DNA from: Modicisalibacter coralii | GTDB taxonomy: Bacteria > Pseudomonadota > Gammaproteobacteria > Pseudomonadales > Halomonadaceae | Reading direction: 5' to 3' | Assembly (NCBI RefSeq): GCF_004117855.1 | Contig: NZ_QWBW01000028.1 | Coordinates: forward strand, 1-56,153 | DNA length: 56,153 bases | Shown here: one piece after another, positions 45,914-54,765 of the stretch | Position numbering within the stretch: the first letter of the stretch is position 1 | How the letters are laid out: each line of letters begins with the position of its first letter | Notes under the pieces: generated by a model | The model's input: only the letters and a program-made list of their open reading frames with translations | What the model was told of the DNA's origin: nothing | Databases searched by the model: none | Program-made: the position numbers and the translations under genes

Positions 45914-46492
45914 ATGGCTCGATCCCGTCCCACGAACGCTGCTCTCCCGCGCCCGGGCCGCTGGCTCGATCTGCTGCTGGGAGGCCTGACCTTGGGCTGG
46001 CCCTGGCTGGTCGGCCACGCCCCGCTCGGCGAGCGGGGCTGGCCGTGGCTGGCGGGACTGATCCTGCTGGCCGCCTGGCGACTGCCGCGCGGCCGCAAGC
46101 GCTGGGCCTGGCTCGCGGCCTTGCCCGCGGGGCTGATGGCGGCGAGCGGCAACGCCGACACCGCGATTCGGCTGTGGCCGGTGGCGGTCAATGCCGCCCT
46201 GCTGGCGTTGTTCGCCGCCTCGCTCTACCGGCCGCCGACGCTGATCGAACGTCTGGCCCGGCGCCAGACACCGGACCTGCCGGCCAGCGGCGTGCGCTAC
46301 ACGCGCCGCGTGACCTGGCTGTGGTGTGGTTTCTTCGCCGTCAACGGCACCCTGGCGCTGGCCACGGTCATCCACGCCGACCCGGCGCTGTGGACGCTGT
46401 ACAACGGCGGCATCGCCTATGCCGCGATGGCGCTGCTGTTCACCGGCGAGTGGTGCGTGCGCCAACGCGTCAAGCAGAAGAGTTCGTCATGA
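45914..46492 (+). CDS. COG4648-type membrane protein (ApeG-like)
   Basis: 192 residues with about five hydrophobic helices (LLLGGLTLGWPWLVGHA, WLAALPAGLMAASG, VNAALLALFAASLYRPPTLIERLARRQ in sequence) and the conserved loop VRYTRRVTWLWCGFFAVNGTLA. Proteins of this type occur in aryl polyene loci between ACP and ligase genes. Their role is unknown. The ATG at 45914 comes 19 bp after the ACP stop and its end overlaps the ligase start by 4 bp. Confidence 0.85.
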   Translation: MARSRPTNAALPRPGRWLDLLLGGLTLGWPWLVGHAPLGERGWPWLAGLILLAAWRLPRGRKRWAWLAALPAGLMAASGNADTAIRLWPVAVNAALLALFAASLYRPPTLIERLARRQTPDLPASGVRYTRRVTWLWCGFFAVNGTLALATVIHADPALWTLYNGGIAYAAMALLFTGEWCVRQRVKQKSSS

Positions 46493-48219
46493 CCCAGACA
46501 CCCTTGCAATCGGCGCCCTGGCGCGACGACGATCCCGCACGCCGCATCGGCTGGTCACCGGCGGGCCCGGGCACCACCCTGGGCGAGTTCCAGCGCCGCA
46601 TCGTCGCCTGGCAGGCGTTGCTCGACGACCTCGCCGCACCCGGCGCGCACTGGCTGCTCCACGAGCGCGATCCACTGACCTTCGCCGCGGCGTTGATCGC
46701 CCTCTGGGAGCGCGGCGACAGCGCGCTACTGCCCGCCGACGACCGTCCCGAGACGCTCGCCGGGGTGGACCGACTGACCCGTGCCCGGCTCGGCGACGTG
46801 CCCGGCGGCCACCGGCCCGACGCCTCTCGAGACAAGGCTGGCGAGGCCCCGCGCTGGGGGCACTTCGATCCCGAGCGTCGGGCGCTGTCGCTGTACACCT
46901 CGGGCTCGACGGGGGCGCCGCAGCGCCTCGACAAGCGCTTTCGCCAGCTCGACGCCGAACTGGCCACTCATCGCACGCTGTGGCCGCTCGCCGGCGACGT
47001 GACCATCAGCCAGGTCAGTCATCAGCACATCTACGGTCTGCTGTTCGCCATCCTGCGCCCGCTGTGCGAGGCGGCCCCGCTCGCCGAGACCACCTGCCGC
47101 TACCTGGAGACCCTGCACGCCTGGCTCGGCGCCCTCGTCCCGGCCGAGCGGGCACGACTGATCAGTGCACCGCCGCCGCTCGAGCGCCTGCCCGAGAGCC
47201 TGGACTGGGCGGCGGTCGGCGACCGCCTGAGCGCGGTGTACTCCTCCGGCGCGCCCTTGCCGGCCGAGGCCGGTGCCCGGGTGAGGCGCCTGCTCGGCGC
47301 GCCGGTGCGCGAAGTCTACGGCAGCTCGGAAACCGGCGGCATCGCCTGGCGCGACCAGCACGACGGCGATGCCTGGCACCCCTTGCCCGGCATCGGTGTC
47401 CGCGACGATGGCGAGCAGCGACTGTGGCTGCGCTCGCCGTTTCTCGAGACCGCCGACTGGCAGCGCCAGGCCGATCGCATCGAGCCGCTCGCCGACGGCC
47501 GCTTCCGCCTGCTGGGGCGCACCGACCGCATCGCCAAGGTGGGCGGCAAGCGTGTCTCGCTGACCGCCATGGACCGGGCGCTGGCCGCCGATCCACGGGT
47601 GCGCCGGGCGAGCACCCTGACACTACCCCGGCACGCCACCCGCCTGGGGGCGATCGTCCAGCTCGACGCCGCCGACCTGCCCCGCGATCATGCCACGCGG
47701 CGCGCCCTGGTCGCCTCGCTGCGCCGACAGCTGACGGCGGCCTTCGAGACGACGGTGATCCCGCGCTACTGGCGCTTCGTCGCCGCCTGGCCGACCAATG
47801 CCCAGGGCAAGCTGTCCGCCGAGCGTATCGAGCGCTTGTTCCGCGATCTCCACGATCGTCGTCAGCCGCGCTGGCTGGGCGTCGAGACGCCCGCCCCCGA
47901 CGAGTGCCGCATCGCCCTCGAGGTCCCCGAACGGCTGGCCTATCTCGACGGTCACTTCCCCGACCATCCGGTGGTGCCGGGGGTGGTCCTGGTGCAGTGG
48001 GCCTGCGACCTGGCCCGGGAGCACCTGGGGCTGTCGGCCCCGTTCACCGGCATGGAGCGCGTCAAGTTCCCCCTGCTGCTGCTCCCCGGCGAGCGCGTTA
48101 CCCTGTCACTCGCGCTGGCGGCGCACGACGATCACCAGCGACTGATGTTTGCCTTCGACGGCGCGCGCGGCTGCCATGCCAGCGGTCGGGCGCGCTTCGC
48201 CCTCGAGGAGGTCCCATGA
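46489..48219 (+). CDS. Fused acyl/aryl-ACP ligase and hotdog dehydratase (ApeH-ApeI-like)
   Basis: 576 residues. Residues 1-455 form an AMP-binding ligase: P-loop LYTSGSTGAPQ near residue 138, YGSSETGGIAW near 280, GRTDRIAKVGGKRVS near 343. The last 115 residues form a hotdog-fold dehydratase with HFPDHPVVPGVVLVQWA near residue 488, as in ApeI. The ligase should load the aromatic starter acid (probably 4-hydroxybenzoate type) onto the ACP; the second domain dehydrates 3-hydroxyacyl-ACP. In E. coli these are separate proteins. Start overlaps the upstream stop (ATGA). Confidence 0.9.
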   Translation: MTQTPLQSAPWRDDDPARRIGWSPAGPGTTLGEFQRRIVAWQALLDDLAAPGAHWLLHERDPLTFAAALIALWERGDSALLPADDRPETLAGVDRLTRARLGDVPGGHRPDASRDKAGEAPRWGHFDPERRALSLYTSGSTGAPQRLDKRFRQLDAELATHRTLWPLAGDVTISQVSHQHIYGLLFAILRPLCEAAPLAETTCRYLETLHAWLGALVPAERARLISAPPPLERLPESLDWAAVGDRLSAVYSSGAPLPAEAGARVRRLLGAPVREVYGSSETGGIAWRDQHDGDAWHPLPGIGVRDDGEQRLWLRSPFLETADWQRQADRIEPLADGRFRLLGRTDRIAKVGGKRVSLTAMDRALAADPRVRRASTLTLPRHATRLGAIVQLDAADLPRDHATRRALVASLRRQLTAAFETTVIPRYWRFVAAWPTNAQGKLSAERIERLFRDLHDRRQPRWLGVETPAPDECRIALEVPERLAYLDGHFPDHPVVPGVVLVQWACDLAREHLGLSAPFTGMERVKFPLLLLPGERVTLSLALAAHDDHQRLMFAFDGARGCHASGRARFALEEVP

Positions 48220-48983
48220 CGCCGGCGCGCTGCTGTGTGCTGATCCCGGTCTACAACCATGCCGGGGCCATCGCCGCCACCTGCGAAGGGATTCGCCGCG
48301 AACTGGGCGTGCCGCTGCTGCTGGTCGACGACGGCAGCGATGCCGACTGTCGTGCGGTGCTCGAGTCCCTCGCCGAGGCCGACGACATCACCCTGGTTCG
48401 CCTGCCGGTCAATCGTGGCAAGGGCGCGGCGGTCAAGGCCGGCCTTGCCGAGGCCGAGCGCCAGGGTTTCACCCATGCCCTGCAGGTGGATGCCGACGGT
48501 CAGCACGACCCCGCCGACCTGCCCGCCTTTGTCGCCGATCTCGCCGCCGACGACGCGCGCCTGCGCATCGGCTATCCGCGCTTCGACGACAGCGTGCCGC
48601 GCCATCGCTACTATGCCCGGTACCTCACCCACGGCCTGGTCTGGCTCGACACCCTGTCGTTCGCGCTGCGCGACACCATGTGCGGCGTCAAGCTGTTCCC
48701 CGTCGCCGTCACGCGCCGGCTCATCGCGCGTCACCCCTGCGGCGAGCGCATGCAGTTCGACACCGAACTGCCGGTGCGCTGGGTATGGGCCGGACGGGAG
48801 GTGATCAACCTGCCGGTTCGGGTACACTACCCGCTCGACGGGGTCTCGCATTTCGCCATGGGCCGCGACAACGCCCTGCTCGTGCTGATGCACCTCAAGC
48901 TCTTCGCCGGGCTGCTGTGGCGCCTGCCGCGTCTGCTGCGCCGGCGCTTCGCCGGCCAGTCGCCAGGGGGACGATCGACGTGA
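48216..48983 (+). CDS. Glycosyltransferase family 2 (N-terminal ApeJ-like half)
   Basis: 255 residues: the GT2 nucleotide-sugar motif VLIPVYNHAGAIAATCEGI, then LLLVDDGSDADCRAVLE, GKGAAVKAGLAEAERQG and the DXD-like ALQVDADGQHDPADLP. Closest in style to dolichol-phosphate-mannose-synthase-like enzymes of aryl polyene loci. It probably adds a sugar or acts in assembling the glycolipid anchor. Overlaps both neighbours by 4 bp. In E. coli this domain is joined to an acyltransferase; here the two are separate genes. Confidence 0.92.
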   Translation: MTPARCCVLIPVYNHAGAIAATCEGIRRELGVPLLLVDDGSDADCRAVLESLAEADDITLVRLPVNRGKGAAVKAGLAEAERQGFTHALQVDADGQHDPADLPAFVADLAADDARLRIGYPRFDDSVPRHRYYARYLTHGLVWLDTLSFALRDTMCGVKLFPVAVTRRLIARHPCGERMQFDTELPVRWVWAGREVINLPVRVHYPLDGVSHFAMGRDNALLVLMHLKLFAGLLWRLPRLLRRRFAGQSPGGRST

Positions 48984-49924
48984 GTGCCACGGACGAGGCA
49001 CCGCGCCACTGGGCGCGCATCCAGGAATCGGGCAGCGTCGCCGGCATGCGGATCATGGTCTGGATCCGCCGCCGGCTGGGGCCGCTGCCGTTTCGCTTCA
49101 TGCTCGTCTGGGTGATCCTCTACTACTACCTGCGCCGCCCGCTGGCCCGGCGCGCCTCGCAGCGCTATCTACGCCGCATCTGGCCGCTGCACGCCGGCCA
49201 CCCGCCACGGGGCCTGAAGCGGCTGGTGCTGCGCCACTTCTGGGCCTTCGGCCAGTCGTTGATGGACAAGGTCGCCGCCTGGAGCGGCATGCCGCTGGAC
49301 GTGCGCCTCGAGGCCGACCACCGCGCCCGCCTCGACACCGCGATCCGCAGCGGCCGCGGCGGGCTGATGCTGGTCTCGCATCACGGCAATCTCGAGATCT
49401 GCAGCGCCATGAGCGAGACCCGCGACGACTTCCACGTCACCCAGTTGATGCACACCCGCAACGCCGAGAAGTTCAACACCCTGCTGGATCGCTCCACCCA
49501 GCGCCGCGGTCCCGAGATCGTCGAGGTCAGCGAGATCACCCCGGCCACCGCCATGCGCCTGGCCGAGCGCATCAATGCCGGCGGCTTCGTGGTGATCGCC
49601 GCCGACCGCGAGCCGCTCGCCGATACCGGTCGTACCCGCGACATCGACTTCCTGGGCGAGCCCGCGCCCTTCCCGGAAGGGCCCTTCTGGCTGGCCGCGC
49701 TGCTGCGCTGCCCGATCTACACCCTGGGCTGCGTGCGCGAGGGCGGCCACCACCGGGTGACCTTCGAGGCCTTCGACGACACCTCCACCCTCAGGCGCCG
49801 CGACCGCGAACACTGGCGCGAGACCGCCATGCAACGCTACGCCGCCTGGCTCACCGAGCAGTGTCGGCACTACCCACTGCAATGGTTCAACTTCTTTCCC
49901 TTCTGGCACACCGATGATCGCTGA
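48980..49924 (+). CDS. LpxL/HtrB-like acyltransferase (C-terminal ApeJ-like half)
   Basis: 314 residues from the GTG at 48980, which overlaps the glycosyltransferase stop. One N-terminal membrane helix (RFMLVWVILYYYLRR) and the LPLAT catalytic motif HHGNLE (HxxxxE) near residue 134, followed by VVIAADREPLADTGR. It ends QWFNFFPFW, as in lipid-A-type acyltransferases. It should acylate the membrane anchor of the pigment. Confidence 0.92.
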   Translation: MSATDEAPRHWARIQESGSVAGMRIMVWIRRRLGPLPFRFMLVWVILYYYLRRPLARRASQRYLRRIWPLHAGHPPRGLKRLVLRHFWAFGQSLMDKVAAWSGMPLDVRLEADHRARLDTAIRSGRGGLMLVSHHGNLEICSAMSETRDDFHVTQLMHTRNAEKFNTLLDRSTQRRGPEIVEVSEITPATAMRLAERINAGGFVVIAADREPLADTGRTRDIDFLGEPAPFPEGPFWLAALLRCPIYTLGCVREGGHHRVTFEAFDDTSTLRRRDREHWRETAMQRYAAWLTEQCRHYPLQWFNFFPFWHTDDR

Positions 49925-50024
49925 TGCCGCCGCGCTGCCCCGGCTGACGCTCAGAAGCGCCCCGAACCGCCTGCGCGGCTTCCTCGCGGGCAGAATCGCC
50001 AGTGCCACCGACAAGGAGACCGTC

Positions 50025-50585
50025 ATGCGCCTGCTCATCCTGCTGTCATTGCTGTGGGCGATGCCCGCGCTGGCCTTCGACCTCGATGACCTGCAGCACA
50101 GGCTCGCCGCCACCCCCGATCTCCAGGGACGCTTCGTGCAACAGCGCCACCTGGCCGATCTCGACACCGACCTGACCAGCCGCGGACGCTTCCGCTACCA
50201 GCGCGACACCCGGGTGGTGTGGATCCTCGAGCAGCCGGTCGAGGATCGGATGGTCTTCACCCCGGAGGATGCCGGACGGCTCAGCGAGGCCGACGGCGAG
50301 CGCGGCAACGACGACCGCCGCCGCCAGCAGGCCGCCACCCTGCTGATGAACCTGCTCGACGGCGACTGGCAGGCCCTCGAGACACGTTTCGCGATTACTC
50401 TCGACGGCGACGCCGAAGCCTGGCAGGCGACCCTCGAGCCGCGTCAGGACGCACTGCGCCGTTACCTGAGCCGGATTCGTCTCGCCGGGGGTCGCTACGT
50501 CGAGCGTCTGGCCATGCACGCCGCCAACGGCGACGTGCTGACGGTACGCTTCAGCGACCAGCGCCCGCTCGATGACGCCCGCTGA
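50025..50585 (+). CDS. LolA-like outer-membrane lipoprotein carrier (ApeL-like)
   Basis: 186 residues with a signal peptide (MRLLILLSLLWAMPALA), so periplasmic. The mature protein has the LolA-like LQGRFVQQRHLADLDTDLTSRGRFRYQRDTRVVWIL. It probably shuttles the lipidated polyene from the inner to the outer membrane. The ATG at 50025 has AAGGAG upstream. The 100 bp between this gene and the acyltransferase hold no gene; in E. coli a thioesterase gene occupies this place. Overlaps the MMPL gene by 14 bp. Confidence 0.88.
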   Translation: MRLLILLSLLWAMPALAFDLDDLQHRLAATPDLQGRFVQQRHLADLDTDLTSRGRFRYQRDTRVVWILEQPVEDRMVFTPEDAGRLSEADGERGNDDRRRQQAATLLMNLLDGDWQALETRFAITLDGDAEAWQATLEPRQDALRRYLSRIRLAGGRYVERLAMHAANGDVLTVRFSDQRPLDDAR

Positions 50586-52920
50586 TTCCACGGGTCGACG
50601 CCTGGCGCGGCTCTGGGGCGTGGTGCTGCTGATCGCCCTGGGCGTGTTCGTCTGGCAGGTGCGCGACGGCCTGCCCACCGACACCCGACTCACCGCGCTG
50701 CTGCCCCCGGATCGCCAGTCGCCGCTGATCGAGCGTGCCGGCGAGCAGTTGGGCCAGCCCTTCGCGGACCGCTTCGTGCTGCTGGTCAGCGCGCCCGACC
50801 TGGGCGACGCGGCAGGCGCGCTCGCCGAGGCCCTGGGCGCGGCCGACGACGGTCAGCTGGTCGCACGCCTCGACTGGCGTGACGTCGATCTGGCCGATGC
50901 CGATCCCCGCGAGTCGCTGGACCGCTACCGCTATCGCCTGCTGCCCCCGGCGCTGCGCGAGACGATCCACACCGACGGCGGTACCTCGCTGGTCCAGCCG
51001 GCCCTCGAACGGCTGTTCTCGCCGACCGCCTCGCCGCAGCCGGTGGCCGACCCCTTCGGCCTGCTAGACCGCTGGCTGGCAGCGCGGGACGACAGCCCGG
51101 TCACGCCCTGGCACGGCCTGCTCACGGTGCGGGGCGACGACGGCACGCGGCATGCCCTGCTGATCGGCCAGTTGGCCGCCAATCCCTATTCGCTGCCCGC
51201 CCAGCAGGCGCTGACCGAGACCCTCGCGGCCTTCGAATCGGCGCACCCCGAGGCGAGCCTGCTGCACTCGGGGCTGATCTTCCACGCCGCCGCGGGGGCG
51301 CGACAGGCCCGTCACGAGATCACCACCATCGGCCTCGGTGCCTTCGTCGGGCTGATCGCGATCCTGCTCGCGGTGTTCCGCTCGCCGCGCACCCTGGTCT
51401 CGCTGCTGCTGCCGCTGGGCTGCGGGCTGCTCGTCGCCCTGCCGCTGACACTGGCGCTGTTCGGCCGCCTGCACCTAATGACACTGGCCTTCGGCGCCAG
51501 CCTGATCGGCGTGGCCATCGACTACGCCCTGCACCTGCAGTGCGACCGCGCCATCCAGGGCCGGGCCTTTCGCCTGCGCGCCCTGCTGCCGGGGCTGACG
51601 CTGGGCCTGGTGTCGAGTCTCGCCGCCTATCTCGCCCAGGCGCTGACGCCGCTGCCGGGGCTGCGACAGATGGCGGTCTTCGCCGCCGCGGGGCTCGCCG
51701 GCGCCTGGCTCACCGTGGTGCTGTGGCTGCCCCGCCTGCGCCTGCCGGCCCATCCGGCCACGGCACGCATCGCCGAGCGGCTGTGGCGGCTGACCACGCC
51801 CCGGATAAGCCGTTCGCGCGGTGTCGCCGTCATAGCCGTCGGCCTATCCCTGGCGCTGCTCGGGCTGATCGCCGCCCGGCTCACGGTCGACGACAGCCTG
51901 CACCTGCTCAACCCCTCGTCGGCCGAACGGCTGGCCGAGGAGCGCCAGGTCCAGCACCTGTTGGGCAGCGACACCGGCAGTCACTTCCTGCTGGTCACCG
52001 CCCCGGACGAACCCGCCTTGCTGTCGCGCCTCGCCGCGCTCGGCGACGCTCTCGACGCGGCCATCGCCGACGGCCTGTCGATCGGCTACGACGATCTGGC
52101 CGACCGGGTCCCGCCCCCCGCCGTTCAGGACGCCAACCTGGCCGCCGTGACCACGCTCTACGGCGAGCCGCTGGCGACGCTGGTCGAGCGTGCCGGCCTG
52201 CCCGAACGGGTCGTCCGCGAGGCCCGGGCCCGGCTCGATGGCGTGCCCAGGCTCGACGTGGCGAGCTGGCTGGCGATGCCCGCCGGCCAGGGTGACCGGC
52301 GGCTGTGGCTGGGCCGCGTCGCGCAGCACGGCAGCGACACGCTGGCGGCGACGCTGGTGCTCACCGGCCTCGATACCCCCGCCGAGGTGGCACGCATCGA
52401 GGCGATCGCCCATGCTCGGGAGGGGACGATCTACGTCGACCGGGTCGCGCGACTCTCGGGGCTGCTCGGCGAACTGCGCCGGCACATCGCCGTCTGGGTG
52501 GGTGTGGCTCTGGCGGCGCTAACGCTGCTGCTCGTCTGGCGCTACCGGTGGCGCGCCTGGCGGGTCGTCGCGCCGCCACTGGGCGCGCTGCTCGGCGTGC
52601 TCGCGGTCTTCGCCGCCCTGGGCATCCCGCTCAACGTGTTCAGCCAACTGGGGCTCTTGCTGGTCCTGGGCATCGGCCTCGACGCCGGCATCTTCAGCGC
52701 CGAGCATGGCCGCCGCCCGGCCACCTGGCTGGCGATCAGCCTGTCGACGCTGACCAGCGTGCTGGCCTTCGGCCTGCTGGCCTTCAGCGCCACGCCGGCA
52801 CTGCATTATCTGGGCCTGACCTGCCTGATCGGCCTGACGCTGGTCTGGCTGCTGGTCCCCTGGGTACGCCCCGATCCGACCCCCGCCAAGGAGAGTGCGC
52901 ATGGCAACGACCACCCCTGA
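50572..52920 (+). CDS. MMPL family exporter (ApeM-like)
   Basis: 782 residues with two sets of about six membrane helices and large periplasmic loops, the RND/MMPL fold. The helix motif GVAIDYALHLQC (near residue 315) is typical of the first half; the second has LLLVLGIGLDAGIFSAEHG. It should use the proton gradient to move the polyene lipid out of the inner membrane. The start overlaps lolA-like by 14 bp and the 3' end overlaps the halogenase-like gene by 20 bp. Confidence 0.94.
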   Translation: MTPADSTGRRLARLWGVVLLIALGVFVWQVRDGLPTDTRLTALLPPDRQSPLIERAGEQLGQPFADRFVLLVSAPDLGDAAGALAEALGAADDGQLVARLDWRDVDLADADPRESLDRYRYRLLPPALRETIHTDGGTSLVQPALERLFSPTASPQPVADPFGLLDRWLAARDDSPVTPWHGLLTVRGDDGTRHALLIGQLAANPYSLPAQQALTETLAAFESAHPEASLLHSGLIFHAAAGARQARHEITTIGLGAFVGLIAILLAVFRSPRTLVSLLLPLGCGLLVALPLTLALFGRLHLMTLAFGASLIGVAIDYALHLQCDRAIQGRAFRLRALLPGLTLGLVSSLAAYLAQALTPLPGLRQMAVFAAAGLAGAWLTVVLWLPRLRLPAHPATARIAERLWRLTTPRISRSRGVAVIAVGLSLALLGLIAARLTVDDSLHLLNPSSAERLAEERQVQHLLGSDTGSHFLLVTAPDEPALLSRLAALGDALDAAIADGLSIGYDDLADRVPPPAVQDANLAAVTTLYGEPLATLVERAGLPERVVREARARLDGVPRLDVASWLAMPAGQGDRRLWLGRVAQHGSDTLAATLVLTGLDTPAEVARIEAIAHAREGTIYVDRVARLSGLLGELRRHIAVWVGVALAALTLLLVWRYRWRAWRVVAPPLGALLGVLAVFAALGIPLNVFSQLGLLLVLGIGLDAGIFSAEHGRRPATWLAISLSTLTSVLAFGLLAFSATPALHYLGLTCLIGLTLVWLLVPWVRPDPTPAKESAHGNDHP

Positions 52921-54184
52921 TGCCAAAACCCCGACTTCGGCGAGCGACGTGGCAAGCGACGTGGTGGTGATAGGCGCCGGCCCCGCCGGTGCCCTGGCGG
53001 CGGCCAGGCTGGCCACCGCCGGCCACCGCGTGCGGGTCATCGAGCGCGAACGTTTCCCGCGTTTCTCGATCGGCGAGAGCCTGCTGCCCCAGTGCATGGA
53101 ACCTCTCGAGCGCGCCGGGCTGCTCGACGCCGTGCGCGCCGGTCATTACCAACCCAAGAACGGCGCCGCCTTCACGCGCCACGGGCTCGGCACCGTCATC
53201 GACTTCCACGACAAGACCACGCCCGGCTGGAGCGACACCTTCCAGGTCGAGCGCGCCGACTTCGACCAGCGCCTGATCGAGGCCGCCCAAGCGCGCGGCG
53301 CGCGGGTCGACTTCGCCACCACGGTGGAATCGGTCGAGCCCGACGCCCATCGCCCTGCGCTGACGATCCGCGACGAGACCGGCCACACCCAGCGCCTCGA
53401 GACGCGCTTCATCCTCGATGCCAGCGGCTACGGCCGGGTCCTGGCCCGGCAACTGGGGCTGGCCCGCGACCCGCGCCTGGAACCACGCACGGCGCTGTTC
53501 ACCCATGTCGAGATCCTGCTCGACGACGACTTCGACCGCGAGAAGATCCTGATCGGCGTGCATCCCAACGACCCGCAACTGTGGTACTGGCTGATCCCGT
53601 TCCGCGAGGGCCGCGCCTCGGTGGGCGTGGTCGGCGACACGGCGACCCTCGAGGCCGCCGGCAACGATGCCGAGAGCCGCTGGCGGGCGCTGATCGACGC
53701 CGAACCGCGCTTCGCCGAGCTGCTCGCCGACGCCCGTCCGGTACGCCCGATCCAGGCACTCGCCGGCTATTCCGCCGACGTCGAGCGCCTGCACGGGCCG
53801 GGTTACGCCCTGCTGGGCAACGCCGGGGAATTCCTCGACCCGGTGTTCTCCTCCGGGGTGACCATCGCCCTGCGCTCGGCGGACATGGCCACGACACTGC
53901 TCGAGCGCCAGCTCGCCGGCGAGCGCGTCGACTGGGACACCGAGTTCGAGGATCCGCTGCGCGCCGGCGTCGCGACCTTTCGTGCCTTCGTCGATGCCTG
54001 GTACGACGGCCGCCTGCAGACGATCATCTTCCAGCGCGATCCGCCGGCCGAGCTGCGCCGGATGATCAGCGCGGTGCTCGCCGGCTACGCCTGGGACCGG
54101 GACAACCCCTTCGTCAGTGCCAGCCGTCGGCGTCTCGACGTACTCGCCGAGCTGTGCGGTCATCCCATGGGGGGCGCCTCGTGA
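52901..54184 (+). CDS. FAD-dependent halogenase-like oxidoreductase
   Basis: 427 residues. The FAD motif VVVIGAGPAGALAAARLATAG starts near residue 21. FSIGESLLPQCMEPLERAG and QPKNGAAF (with the Lys used by flavin halogenases) follow near 58-87. LWYWLIPFREG near residue 227 fits the halogenase motif WxWxIP, and GNAGEFLDPVFSSGVTIAL near 307 is the family's C-terminal FAD contact. It belongs to the tryptophan-halogenase superfamily, and the motifs suggest real halogenating ability. The ATG at 52901 follows AAGGAG. Placed inside the operon, its substrate is probably the polyene's aryl head while bound to ACP; this is inference. Confidence 0.85.
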   Translation: MATTTPDAKTPTSASDVASDVVVIGAGPAGALAAARLATAGHRVRVIERERFPRFSIGESLLPQCMEPLERAGLLDAVRAGHYQPKNGAAFTRHGLGTVIDFHDKTTPGWSDTFQVERADFDQRLIEAAQARGARVDFATTVESVEPDAHRPALTIRDETGHTQRLETRFILDASGYGRVLARQLGLARDPRLEPRTALFTHVEILLDDDFDREKILIGVHPNDPQLWYWLIPFREGRASVGVVGDTATLEAAGNDAESRWRALIDAEPRFAELLADARPVRPIQALAGYSADVERLHGPGYALLGNAGEFLDPVFSSGVTIALRSADMATTLLERQLAGERVDWDTEFEDPLRAGVATFRAFVDAWYDGRLQTIIFQRDPPAELRRMISAVLAGYAWDRDNPFVSASRRRLDVLAELCGHPMGGAS

Positions 54185-54765
54185 GCCGACCCAAACCCTG
54201 CCGACCGGCGATCCTCCTGCTGCTGGCGCTGTGGCTGACGGGCTGCTCGCTGGCCCCACCGGTGCCACCCGCTCCCGAGCAGCCGGCACTCGCCGACCCG
54301 GCCACCATGAAGCGCCGGCTCACCTTCCAGCCCGACGATCCGACCCGTGATCCGCAGACGCTGATCGCCCTGCTGCGTCTGGACGGCGCGACCCTGCGCG
54401 CGGTGCTGCTCACCCCCTATGGCCAGCGCCTGGTGACCCTGGTCCACGACGCCGACGGCGATCGCTACCAGGCCGGCGACCTGCCCCTCGACACGGTGAC
54501 CGAGCGCCTGCCGCCCGCCGACTGGCTGGCCGCCCGGCTCGTCTGGTGCCTGTGGCCGGTCGAGACGCTGCGCGAGGCGTTCGCCGGCAGCGACTGGTCG
54601 GTGACGGTCGCCGACGGGGCACGGATCATCCGTCATCGCCAGCGCATCATCGCCCGCATCATCCCCGCCGACACCCGGGCCGGACGCGACGACACGGTCT
54701 TGCTCGACGATCGTCAGGGTGGCTATCGTCTGCGCATCGCCCCACTGACGGAGACCGCCCAATGA
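54181..54765 (+). CDS. DUF3261 outer-membrane lipoprotein (ApeN-like)
   Basis: 194 residues from the GTG at 54181. The signal peptide ends in the lipobox LTGC (Cys near residue 22), so the protein is lipid-anchored. The mature part has LRAVLLTPYGQRLVTLVHD and LVWCLWPVETLREAF, matching DUF3261 proteins of aryl polyene loci. It may receive the pigment from the LolA-like carrier. Overlaps both the halogenase-like gene and the ketosynthase gene by 4 bp. Confidence 0.9.
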   Translation: MSRPKPCRPAILLLLALWLTGCSLAPPVPPAPEQPALADPATMKRRLTFQPDDPTRDPQTLIALLRLDGATLRAVLLTPYGQRLVTLVHDADGDRYQAGDLPLDTVTERLPPADWLAARLVWCLWPVETLREAFAGSDWSVTVADGARIIRHRQRIIARIIPADTRAGRDDTVLLDDRQGGYRLRIAPLTETAQ

